Positions 43,668-52,194 of a DNA stretch of 64,000 nt are shown in pieces. The notes under the pieces were generated by a model. It was not told the DNA's origin and did not search any database. It worked only from the letters and a program-made list of their open reading frames with translations. Position 1 is the stretch's first letter. The number at the start of each line of letters is the position of its first letter. Where the stretch lies: NCBI GenBank assembly GCA_028873845.1, contig JAPPNO010000123.1, forward strand, positions 1-64,000, read 5' to 3'. This DNA comes from Gemmatimonadota bacterium (lineage in GTDB: Bacteria; Gemmatimonadota; Gemmatimonadetes; Longimicrobiales; Gaopeijiaceae). A program made the translations under genes and the position numbers.

Positions 43668-45971
43668 ATGACCACCTTCACCGGGAGGATCCTGCTTCCG
43701 GTGACCCGAAACCGTTCCACCATGCTGCCAACGCCAGTCCGTTCCTTGCCAACGGCCGGCCGGGCGACCGCGCTCGCCGTGACCGTGGCGATCGCCGTGC
43801 TTTCCGGGACCGCCCATGCGCAGGTTCCGGAGCACGACGGCGAGATCGAGGGCGTGGTGCGCGACTCCACGACGGGAGAACCACTTGCGGGATCGCTCGT
43901 GTCGATCGTGGGGTCGGGGGTGCGTGCGGTGACCCACGGTGACGGGACCTTTCATCTGACGGGGATAGAGGAAGGCGAGTACACTCTGCGGGTCGACCGG
44001 CTGGGTTACCGCGGCACCACCAGGGAAGTGACGGTGGGAGACAGGTCGGCCTTCGTCGTGATCGAGCTTGAGTCCTCTCCGATCGCCATCCGGAACATGG
44101 TGATCACCGCCACCCTCAGCGAGCGCGGAGCCACCGAGGCTCTGCGCCCCGTTGGCGTCATGGCCGGCGACGAACTGCAGCGCCGGATGGCGGGTACCGT
44201 GGCTGAGACTCTTGCCTCGATGCCGGGATTGGCTCTGACGGGCATGGGACCGACCGTTGCGCAGCCGGTGATCCGGGGGCTGAGCGGTGACCGGGTGCTG
44301 ATGCTCGAGGACGGAACCCGGGTAGGCGACGTGTCCAACAGCGGGTCCGACCATGCCACCGCGATCGATCCGGGGTCGGCACGCCGAATCGAGGTCGTTC
44401 GCGGTCCCGGAGCGCTGCTGTATGGAGGCAACGCATTGGGAGGGGTCATCAACGTCATCCGCGACGAGATTCCTTCCGGAGTTCCCCACCACATGACCGG
44501 GTCGGCAATGCTGCAGGGCCAGACGGTCACCGGTTCACTGGCCGGCACGGTGTCCACCGTTTTCCCGGTGAGCGAACATGTGCCGTTGCGCTTCGAGGCG
44601 GCGGTGCGAAGGTCGGGAGACCTGGGTACGCCCGCGGGCACGTTGCCGGGCACCGATGGCGAAATGTGGAGTGGGGGCGCGGGTGCGGCGTATGTCGCCG
44701 GATGGGGCCACCTCGGAGCTTCCGTTCGCGGCTACAGAAACCACCACGGCATCCCGGGCGGCTTCGTCGGGGGGCACGAGGCGGGCGTGCGGGTCGAGGC
44801 GGAGCGTGCCGCCACCAAGTTCAGAGCCGTCATCGAGGCGCCGAGCGGGTTCTTCCGGGATATCCGTTTCGACGCGACCTACACCTGGTACGAACACCGG
44901 GAAATCGAGCCGCCCGACATCCTCGGCACCCTGTTCGAGCGGCAGAACCTGAGTGGCGACTTCCTTGCGAAGCACGGGGAGTGGGGTCCGTTCACCGCCG
45001 GAGCCGTGGGCGCCCGCGCGTCCTGGGAGGATTTCGCCTATGGTGGCGGCATCTACACGCCTGACGCGCGGCGCAGCCAGTTGGCCACGTACTTCATGCA
45101 GGAGATGGACCTGGGCGCGGGTCTCGTCGAAGTGGGACTCCGGTACGACTGGACCCTGGCGAACCCGCTCCGGGAGGACCCCGATTCGAACATCGGGAAT
45201 ATCCGCGACCGCCGATTCCACGCACTGTCGGGGTCGCTGGGGGTCCTGTACGAGGTTGTTCCGGGATTGTCGCTGGGAGTGAGTCTGGCCCGGGCGCTGC
45301 GAACCCCCGACATCAACGAACTCTACACGGAGGGGCCGCACCTGGCGGCGTACTCCTTCGAGGTGGGAAACCCGTCACTGGACGGCGAAGTCGGCAGAGG
45401 GTTCGACCTCTTCCTTCGCTACGACTCCGAACGCGTTCGAGGCGAGGTGACGGGGTTCTACAACGATATCAAGGGATACATCTACGGGGAGGACACAGGC
45501 AAACTGAGCCGCGTGCTGCTTCCCATCTACCAGTACCGAAGCAACCATGCCGTGTTCAAGGGCCTCGAGGCGACCCTCGATGTGGACGCCGGGAGCGGAT
45601 TGGCACTCGAGGGAGTCGTATCGTCGGTGAGGGGAAGCCTGAAGGACTCGGGTGATCCCCTCCCGCTCGTTCCCCCGCTCAAGGGGCACTTGGCCATCAA
45701 GTACGAGCGGCCAACGTGGTGGATCCGCTGGGAGGGCGAAATGTCGGCCCGGCAGGAGCGGATCGGCGAGTTTGAAACGGCGACCGACGGGTATGGCGTC
45801 GTCAACGCCGCGGCCGGTGTTCGGCTGACCCTGGGCGGGCGTCTGACCGTCCTCACGGTGGGCTTGGCCAACGCCACGAACACGGAATACCGAAACCACC
45901 TTTCCCGGGTCAAGGAGATCATGCCCGAGGCCGGGAGGGGTCTGAGTGTGAGCTATCGAGTCGTGTTCTGA
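43668..45971 (+). CDS. TonB-dependent receptor, possible metal transporter
   Basis: Outer-membrane receptor of 767 residues. Signal peptide ends GTAHAQ; residues 55-135 are a carboxypeptidase-regulatory-like domain (IEGVVRDSTTGEPLAGSLVS), then the plug (GPTVAQPVIRGLSGDRVLML, VVRGPGALLYGGNALGGVIN), and the barrel ending LSVSYRVVF. The plug wording RGLSGDRVLMLEDGTRVGDVS resembles zinc/copper receptors of the ZnuD kind, and the neighbours are metal-ligand rich, but the substrate is an inference. ATG at 43668; a second ATG at 43722 also precedes the signal peptide. Two residues pairs such as DHAT and YRNHHG supply His on exposed segments. Confidence 0.85.
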   Translation: MTTFTGRILLPVTRNRSTMLPTPVRSLPTAGRATALAVTVAIAVLSGTAHAQVPEHDGEIEGVVRDSTTGEPLAGSLVSIVGSGVRAVTHGDGTFHLTGIEEGEYTLRVDRLGYRGTTREVTVGDRSAFVVIELESSPIAIRNMVITATLSERGATEALRPVGVMAGDELQRRMAGTVAETLASMPGLALTGMGPTVAQPVIRGLSGDRVLMLEDGTRVGDVSNSGSDHATAIDPGSARRIEVVRGPGALLYGGNALGGVINVIRDEIPSGVPHHMTGSAMLQGQTVTGSLAGTVSTVFPVSEHVPLRFEAAVRRSGDLGTPAGTLPGTDGEMWSGGAGAAYVAGWGHLGASVRGYRNHHGIPGGFVGGHEAGVRVEAERAATKFRAVIEAPSGFFRDIRFDATYTWYEHREIEPPDILGTLFERQNLSGDFLAKHGEWGPFTAGAVGARASWEDFAYGGGIYTPDARRSQLATYFMQEMDLGAGLVEVGLRYDWTLANPLREDPDSNIGNIRDRRFHALSGSLGVLYEVVPGLSLGVSLARALRTPDINELYTEGPHLAAYSFEVGNPSLDGEVGRGFDLFLRYDSERVRGEVTGFYNDIKGYIYGEDTGKLSRVLLPIYQYRSNHAVFKGLEATLDVDAGSGLALEGVVSSVRGSLKDSGDPLPLVPPLKGHLAIKYERPTWWIRWEGEMSARQERIGEFETATDGYGVVNAAAGVRLTLGGRLTVLTVGLANATNTEYRNHLSRVKEIMPEAGRGLSVSYRVVF

Positions 45972-46043
45972 GGTGATTTGTGTGACCTCATGCACGGATT
46001 CGGCAAACGAGTTATCGAAATCAACAGGATTGGAGAACCAACG

Positions 46044-46526
46044 ATGAAGAAGTTGATCGGCAGTGAACTGGCGGCAGTGGCCGCGATGGTGTTGGCACTG
46101 GGGCTGGCGGCGTGCGGCACCGAGCCGGAAGAGGAAGAAGAACACCACGAACCCCATGAGGTCGAACTCGTCATGGGAAGTACCGTCCTCGCTTCCTACG
46201 AGGTGGACGAGACTACCTGGGAGGGTTCGCTGGAGGTCGACGCCGGCGCGGAGACCGGCCAGATCGAGGTGCGCTTCCTGGACGACGAGGGCGATGAGCT
46301 CCACTTCGAGGACGAGGACGAACCGGTCTACCTCGAGGTCGATGTCGCCGACGCAGCGATCGCCGAGTTCGTGCTGAGCGCGCCGGGCGCATTCACGGGC
46401 ACGTTCCGCGGCAAGACGGCGGGCCAGACAGGGGTGACCATCAAGCTCATGCATGGCGAGTTGGGACAAGGGCACCCCGACCTGCAGACGACACCCCTAC
46501 AGGCGACGGTGAACGCCGGCGGGTAG
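46044..46526 (+). CDS. Small lipoprotein with Glu/His-rich N-terminus
   Basis: 160 residues; ATG at 46044 has GGAG eight bases upstream, so the longer track start is rejected. Signal peptide with lipobox LGLAAC, then CGTEPEEEEEHHEPHEVE, an acidic/histidine cluster likely to bind divalent metal. The rest is an acidic beta-rich domain (VDETTWEGSLEVDAGAE, LDDEGDELHFEDEDE). It ends near a strong hairpin terminator. Following a TonB receptor, it may present or store metal at the outer membrane. No family recognised. Confidence 0.75.
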   Translation: MKKLIGSELAAVAAMVLALGLAACGTEPEEEEEHHEPHEVELVMGSTVLASYEVDETTWEGSLEVDAGAETGQIEVRFLDDEGDELHFEDEDEPVYLEVDVADAAIAEFVLSAPGAFTGTFRGKTAGQTGVTIKLMHGELGQGHPDLQTTPLQATVNAGG

Positions 46527-46588
46527 GGGGAGCGGCAGTGCCGGGGCTGGGCGACACGCTGCCGGGGAGGCAGCTCCGCCGCCGGGTG

Positions 46589-46633
46589 CCGGGAGTCCGT
46601 GGATCAAGGCGGGGATTGTCCACGGGCTCCCGG
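46589..46633. terminator. Long palindrome between converging genes, probable bidirectional terminator
   Basis: A 15-bp arm starting CCGGGAGTCCGTGGA at 46589 pairs with TCCACGGGCTCCCGG ending at 46633 (14 Watson-Crick pairs and one wobble) around a 15-nt loop. It lies between the lipoprotein gene and the TonB receptor gene facing it. Shares wording with the terminator at 26748-26783. Confidence 0.65.
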
Positions 46634-46650
46634 GGTGCCCGGTCCCGCGC

Positions 46651-49161
46651 TCAGTTCCCGACCACGTCCATCCGAACGTACCAGACGCGCCCCGCGATCC
46701 CGTAGGGCGACTCGGACGGATGGTCCATCGACCAGAGTTGCGCCACATGGTCGTCCGGGAGACGGCTCGGGAGCCTGTCCAGGAAGTTGTTGGCGCCGAG
46801 GCTGAACCGGATGTGGTCCGCAATGCGGAAGTTCACCTCGGCGTCGGCGATGGTCGCACCCTCGATCATGGTGGGCTGTTCGAAGATGAAGGGGGTCTCG
46901 ACTTCTCCGATGCTCCTCACGCCCAGCCTCAGCCCCACCCCGGCCGCGAACCGCAGGTCGGCACCGGCTCCCAGCCGCCTGTTCGGCTGGGCCGACTCGA
47001 CCAGCATGGTCTGCGTTGTCCCCATGAAGTCGGGATTGCGGTTGTCGGTGATCTCCGTCTCGTTCCAGTGGTAGCTGGTCCACAGCTCCGCCGCGCCCCA
47101 GCCGCCTCCGCGAAGGCGCCAGCCGGCGACGATGTCCAACCCCATCGTTCGGGTGTCGATGGCGTTGGTCCAGAAGGCCACGGCGTCCACCGGGCGCCCC
47201 TGGAACTGCGCGTTGGCCCTCAGGCCATGGTCCTGGGAGAGCGACTGGGTAAGGGCGATGGCGTTGGAGACCGAGACCATGTAGGCGTCGGCCGTCAGGT
47301 CCAGCCCGGCGTCGCTCGAATAGACGAGCCCGCCGGTCAGGCTCCGCGAGGTCTCGTGGCCGAGTGAGCATGCGTCGAAATCCTCGCAGGCGATCGGGTC
47401 GCCTTCGGGAAGGAACCCGGCGGTCACCAGGCCGTCGCTGCCGCCTACGAAGCCCAGGGTGTTGAAACCTCGCTGGGCCAGGCGGGGGGCGCGGAAACCC
47501 GTCGAAACGGCTGCCCGGATCGCGGCGTCCGGTCCTCCGAGTCCGATCCGGGTGGCCACTTTGCCGGTCAGCGAGGCGCCCGCGTCGCTGTAGTGCTCGA
47601 AGCGGAGGGCTCCGCTCACCATCGCCGACCCGGAAGGGCGCAACTCCATGTCCCCGTATGCGCCGAAGCTGTTTCGCCGCCGCTCGCTGCCCGCCGCGGA
47701 AGTGGGGCTGTAACCGGGATAGCCCTGCATTCCGCAACTCGCAAAGGTGCTGCCGTCCGTATTGAGGTGATGCGCGGCGGGGAAGCTGCCGGCGTGGTTG
47801 CTCGGACCGCAGGCGTATGAAGCCGCGTCGCCGGCCTCCATCCAGTACGAGTCGCGCCTGAATGCGCCGCCGACGGCCAGGAACGCCGGCGCGGATCCGA
47901 AGTCGAGGTCGCGCGAGGCGTCGGCGTTCAGGGTCCACTGGCGAACGTTGAGCGATCCGCTGTAGGCACCCCGCGGCCCCGCGTTGGCCGAGATCGCCGC
48001 CCCGTCCGCCCCCGGATGGTTGGCCAGGTACTCGGCCGCGTACGCCGGGTTGATCGAGTTCGCCGCACTGAATGCGAACCGCCCCTGCCCGTAGCCGAGG
48101 CTCAGGTCGGCCGACCAGTCGCCCAGGCCGCCCCGCAACCCCGCAACCGCCGAGCCGTCATCCATCTCGGACTCCTCGTACGGGAAGAAGCCGTCCGGGT
48201 ACACGTACGACACGGTGCGCGGCACCCAGTCGGCCTTGCGGTACAGGCCGTCGGAGACCGCCTCGCGCTCGGAGTACCCCCCGAAGGCGTACACTTCGCC
48301 CGATTCCCCGACGGGGACCGACGCGTTGCCGAAGAACGCCGCCGACTCGTAATCGGGTTCGCCGTTGCGCTGCAGCAGGATTCGCTTGCCGCCGTCGGCG
48401 CAGGGGGCGTAGTCCGGATTCGGGCCGAAGCAGGTGGGCGCCTCGCTGGCGCGGTTGGCGGCTCCCTGGCGGGCGACCTCGACGGTCAGGTTCAGGAAGC
48501 CCGCGGCGAAGGGGACGCCCGCATTCGCGGAGGTGAGCAAACGCGCACCGTCACCCCGGGAGGTGCGGCCGAGGTAGGACGAAGCTCGTACCCCGTTGGC
48601 GTGATCCTTGAGCACGATGTTGATCACGCCGGCGATCGCATCGGAGCCGTACTGGGAGGCGGCCCCCTCGCGCAGTACCTCGATCCGCTTGATCGCGTGC
48701 ACCGGGATGGCGCGCAGATCCGTGCCCGTCGTGCCCTGGCCCACCGCTGCGAGCACCTTGGCGAAGGCGGCGGGGTGCCGGCGCCTGCCGTTGATCAGCA
48801 CCAGCACCTGGTCGCCGTTCATGCCCCTCAGCGTCGCCACATGCAGCGCCGCCCCGTCTCCGGCCGACAGGCGGGCCGAGTTGAACGACGGCGCGATCCG
48901 CCCCAGCACCTCGCCCAGATCCACCTCGCCCAGCCGCGCGATCTCTTCGGCGCCGTAGATGTCCACCGGGACCGGGAGGGTGAGCGGATCGGTGATTCCG
49001 GCGCGGGATCCGACCACGACCTCGACCTCTCCCAGGTCGACGGTGTCGGGGGGGTCCTGGGCCATGGCGGGAACCGCTGCGGCGACAACGAGCAGGAAAA
49101 TCGGCAGGATCGACCTGGTGGGGTGAGGGGGGGCTGGGAATTGCGCGACGTTCCGGACCAT
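46651..49161 (-). CDS. TonB-dependent receptor (no carboxypeptidase-like domain)
   Basis: 836 residues. Signal peptide LPIFLLVVAAAVPAMAQ, short lead with TVDLGEVEVVVGSRAG, plug (EVDLGEVLGRIAPSFNS, LRGMNGDQVLVLINGRRRHP, REGASQYGSDAIAGVINIVL with an extra A), barrel ending VWYVRMDVVGN. The plug and length fit the iron-complex/vitamin-type receptor family. Extracellular loop regions have paired Cys (CFGPNPDYAPC, CEDFDAC). Divergent from the M16 protease gene with 152 bp between; converges on the lipoprotein gene. Substrate unknown. Confidence 0.87.
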   Translation of the reverse strand: MVRNVAQFPAPPHPTRSILPIFLLVVAAAVPAMAQDPPDTVDLGEVEVVVGSRAGITDPLTLPVPVDIYGAEEIARLGEVDLGEVLGRIAPSFNSARLSAGDGAALHVATLRGMNGDQVLVLINGRRRHPAAFAKVLAAVGQGTTGTDLRAIPVHAIKRIEVLREGAASQYGSDAIAGVINIVLKDHANGVRASSYLGRTSRGDGARLLTSANAGVPFAAGFLNLTVEVARQGAANRASEAPTCFGPNPDYAPCADGGKRILLQRNGEPDYESAAFFGNASVPVGESGEVYAFGGYSEREAVSDGLYRKADWVPRTVSYVYPDGFFPYEESEMDDGSAVAGLRGGLGDWSADLSLGYGQGRFAFSAANSINPAYAAEYLANHPGADGAAISANAGPRGAYSGSLNVRQWTLNADASRDLDFGSAPAFLAVGGAFRRDSYWMEAGDAASYACGPSNHAGSFPAAHHLNTDGSTFASCGMQGYPGYSPTSAAGSERRRNSFGAYGDMELRPSGSAMVSGALRFEHYSDAGASLTGKVATRIGLGGPDAAIRAAVSTGFRAPRLAQRGFNTLGFVGGSDGLVTAGFLPEGDPIACEDFDACSLGHETSRSLTGGLVYSSDAGLDLTADAYMVSVSNAIALTQSLSQDHGLRANAQFQGRPVDAVAFWTNAIDTRTMGLDIVAGWRLRGGGWGAAELWTSYHWNETEITDNRNPDFMGTTQTMLVESAQPNRRLGAGADLRFAAGVGLRLGVRSIGEVETPFIFEQPTMIEGATIADAEVNFRIADHIRFSLGANNFLDRLPSRLPDDHVAQLWSMDHPSESPYGIAGRVWYVRMDVVGN

Positions 49162-49313
49162 GGTTATCTCCTTGTCCGATGTGGATCCTCACATCTTCAA
49201 TACATGCGCGGCGGGATGGGGCGCCGCAACCGGAAAATCCCTGTGGCGCCACGACTTGTGCCTCAACGAAGGCAGCACGGCGACGGCACGCGAAAAACAA
49301 CGGAGCGAAATCG

Positions 49314-52187
49314 ATGGAGCGAGAAACCCGAACCATGAACGTGAGACACAGGCCGATCCCGGCCGGCACCTTCGGCATTTCCCGGCTGGCGGCCACCTGC
49401 GTGGCCCTTCTGGCCACCGCCTGCGCCACCGATTCCGGCGGCACCGACTTCGCCATCGACTTCGAGCGCTACGAGCTCGCCAATGGCCTCGAGGTGATCC
49501 TCCACGTGGACGACTCCGACCCCCTCGCGGCCGTCGCGATGACCTTCCACGTCGGCTCCGCCCGCGAGGTGGAGGGGCGGACCGGCTTCGCGCACCTCTT
49601 CGAGCACCTCTTCTTCCTCGACTCGGAGAACCTGGGCGCGGGGGGGCTGGACCGCCTCATGACGCGGATCGGCAGCTCCACGAACGGCTCCACCAGCCGC
49701 GACCGCACCAACTACTTCGAGGTCGTCCCCATCGACGGGCTCGAAAAGGCGCTTTGGGCCGAGGCGGACAAGCTCGGCTTCTTCATCAACACCGTGACGG
49801 AATCGGTGGTGGCCAAGGAGAAGCAGGTCGTCAAGAACGAGAAGCGGCAGGGCGTGGACAACCGTCCCTACGGGCACAACGAGTACGTGATCGACCGCGC
49901 GATGTTCCCCGAGGGACACCCCTACCGCTGGCAGGTCATCGGGTCACTGGCCGATCTCGACGCGGCCACCCTCGAGGACGCCAGGGAGTTCCACGCCCGC
50001 TGGTACGGCCCGGGCAACGCCACCCTGGTGGTGGCCGGCGCCCTCGACGTCGAGCAGACCAAGGCGTGGATCGAGAAGTACTTCGGTGAGGTCCCGGCGC
50101 GCGAAATCCCCACCACCCCCGAACCCCCCGGGGTGCGGCTCGCCGAATCGCCCCGCCTCTACCACGAGGACAACTTCGGCAACCTGCCGCTCCTCACCCT
50201 GTCGTGGCCCACGGTCCCCCGCTACCACCCCGACGCCTACGCGCTGAATGTCCTTTCGAGCCTGCTGACCGACGGCAAGTCGACCCCGCTGTACAAGGTG
50301 CTCGTCGAAGAGATGGAGCTCACCCCGCAGGTGTCGACCTTCCACCGCTCGGACGAGCTTGCGGGCCAGTTCAACTTCCAGTCCCTCGCCTTCGCGGGGA
50401 CGGACCTCGACGACCTGCTCGCGGCTGTTGAAGCCGGGTTCGCCCGCTTCGAGGAGGAGGGAGTCCCCGACTCCGAGCTTCGCCGGGTCAAGGCCGGGAC
50501 CGAGACCGGCTTCTACCGCGGGCTGTCCAGCGCGATCGGGAAGGCCTTCCAGCTGGCCGACTACGCCATCTTCGCGGGCGATCCGGGTTACGCGGGCGAG
50601 GACCTCCGCCGGATTCTCGAAGTCTCGGCGGACGACGTCATGCGCGTGTACGAGACCTACCTGAAGGACCGCCACTACGTCGCCACCAGCTTCGTGCCGC
50701 GGGGTCAGGCGGACCTGGCGCTCGAGGGCTCCGAACTGGCCGAGGTCGTGATCGAGCCGATCGTGCAGGGGGCCGAGGCCGAGTTCACCGTGGTGCGGGG
50801 CGAGGAGCGCACGCCGGGCGGGTCCTTCGACCGCTCCGTCGAGCCGCCCTTCGGTCCGTCCCCGACCTTCCGGGCCCCCGAGGTGTGGCGCGAGACGCTC
50901 GCCAACGGTCTCTCCGTTCTGGGGGTGGAGGACCGCGAGACGCCGATGGTGCAGTTCGAACTGGACTTCCGCGGTGGCATGCTCGTGGAGGCCGCCGGAA
51001 AGGCCGGGGTCGCCAACCTGCTGGCCGAGACCATGATGGAGGGCACCGCCCGGCGCACCCCGGAGGAGCTGGAAGAGGCGATCGACCTCCTGGGCGCGTC
51101 GCTGAGCGTGTCGTCCGGGAGCACCGGCTTCAGCATCTCGGGCAGCGTGATGGCCCGCAACTACGACGAGACCATGGCGCTGGTCGAGGAGATCCTCCTG
51201 GAGCCGCGCTTCGACAGCGACCGCTTCGAGCTCGCCCGCCAGAGGGTGGTGAACCTGATCCTGCGCCTCGACGCGAACCCCTCTGCCGTCGCCTCGCAGG
51301 CCTTCAACCGCCTGCTCTACGGCGACCACATCCTCGCGCGGAGCTCCTACGGGACAATCGACGGCGTGAACGCACTCACCATGGACGATCTCCGCGCCTA
51401 CCACGCCTCGGCGCTGGTCCCGGGCGCGGCCGCCTTCCTCGTCGCCGGTGCGGTGTCCCCCGGCGAGGCCACGGCCTCACTGGCAACACTGGCCGAACGC
51501 TGGGAGGATCGCCCCGCGCCCGAAATCCCCGCTCCCCCCGAGTGGTCCGACGACCGCGCGGGCCTCTACTTCATCGACGTCCCCGGCGCCGCCCAGTCCG
51601 TCCTCAACATCGGCTACCTGGCGCTGACCCGCACCGATGACGACTACCACCCCGCCACGGTCATGAACTTCCGGCTCGGCGGCGGCGGCTTCGCCTCCGA
51701 CCTGACCCAGGTGCTTCGTGAAGGCAAGGGGTATACCTACGGCGTCGGATCGGGTTTCAGCGGAGGCCACTACCCGGGACCCTTCAGCATCAGCAGCTCG
51801 GTGCGCTCCAACGTCACGCTGGAGTCGCTCGAGATCATCAGGGACATGCTGGAGACCTACGGCCCCACCTTCGACGACGAGGACCTGGCCTTCACGCAGG
51901 GTTACCTGCTGCGCGCCAACGCACGCGCCTTCGAGACGCTGGGCGCCAAGCTCGGCGTGGTGAGCGCCGTGAACGAATACGGCTTCGCGCCCGACTACGT
52001 GCTGCAGCAGGAGCAGACCGTGCGCGACATGACGGTGGAGCGCGTGACGGAGTTGGCGGAACAGTACCTGAGCGGGGACATGATCTGGCTGGTGGTGGGG
52101 GACGCGGCCACGCAGATGGGCCGGCTGGAGGCGCTGGGACTGGGGACGCCCGTGTTGCTGGACCGGTCGGGGCGCCCGGCCGGTTGA
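49314..52187 (+). CDS. M16-family zinc protease, two-domain, lipoprotein
   Basis: 957 residues from the ATG at 49314 with GGAG eight bases upstream; the track start lies within the divergent promoter region. N-terminus has a lipobox (LAATCVALLATAC), so it is anchored in an envelope membrane. First M16 half is catalytic: inverted zinc motif GFAHLFEHLFFLDSENLG (HxxEH) and the distal Glu in KEKQVVKNEKRQG. The second half (from about residue 520, VWRETLANGLSVLGVED) lacks HxxEH and is the usual inactive partner. Family members degrade peptides in the periplasm. Seven bp before the DUF5916 gene, likely one operon with it. Confidence 0.9.
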   Translation: MERETRTMNVRHRPIPAGTFGISRLAATCVALLATACATDSGGTDFAIDFERYELANGLEVILHVDDSDPLAAVAMTFHVGSAREVEGRTGFAHLFEHLFFLDSENLGAGGLDRLMTRIGSSTNGSTSRDRTNYFEVVPIDGLEKALWAEADKLGFFINTVTESVVAKEKQVVKNEKRQGVDNRPYGHNEYVIDRAMFPEGHPYRWQVIGSLADLDAATLEDAREFHARWYGPGNATLVVAGALDVEQTKAWIEKYFGEVPAREIPTTPEPPGVRLAESPRLYHEDNFGNLPLLTLSWPTVPRYHPDAYALNVLSSLLTDGKSTPLYKVLVEEMELTPQVSTFHRSDELAGQFNFQSLAFAGTDLDDLLAAVEAGFARFEEEGVPDSELRRVKAGTETGFYRGLSSAIGKAFQLADYAIFAGDPGYAGEDLRRILEVSADDVMRVYETYLKDRHYVATSFVPRGQADLALEGSELAEVVIEPIVQGAEAEFTVVRGEERTPGGSFDRSVEPPFGPSPTFRAPEVWRETLANGLSVLGVEDRETPMVQFELDFRGGMLVEAAGKAGVANLLAETMMEGTARRTPEELEEAIDLLGASLSVSSGSTGFSISGSVMARNYDETMALVEEILLEPRFDSDRFELARQRVVNLILRLDANPSAVASQAFNRLLYGDHILARSSYGTIDGVNALTMDDLRAYHASALVPGAAAFLVAGAVSPGEATASLATLAERWEDRPAPEIPAPPEWSDDRAGLYFIDVPGAAQSVLNIGYLALTRTDDDYHPATVMNFRLGGGGFASDLTQVLREGKGYTYGVGSGFSGGHYPGPFSISSSVRSNVTLESLEIIRDMLETYGPTFDDEDLAFTQGYLLRANARAFETLGAKLGVVSAVNEYGFAPDYVLQQEQTVRDMTVERVTELAEQYLSGDMIWLVVGDAATQMGRLEALGLGTPVLLDRSGRPAG

Positions 52188-52194
52188 GCTTGAC

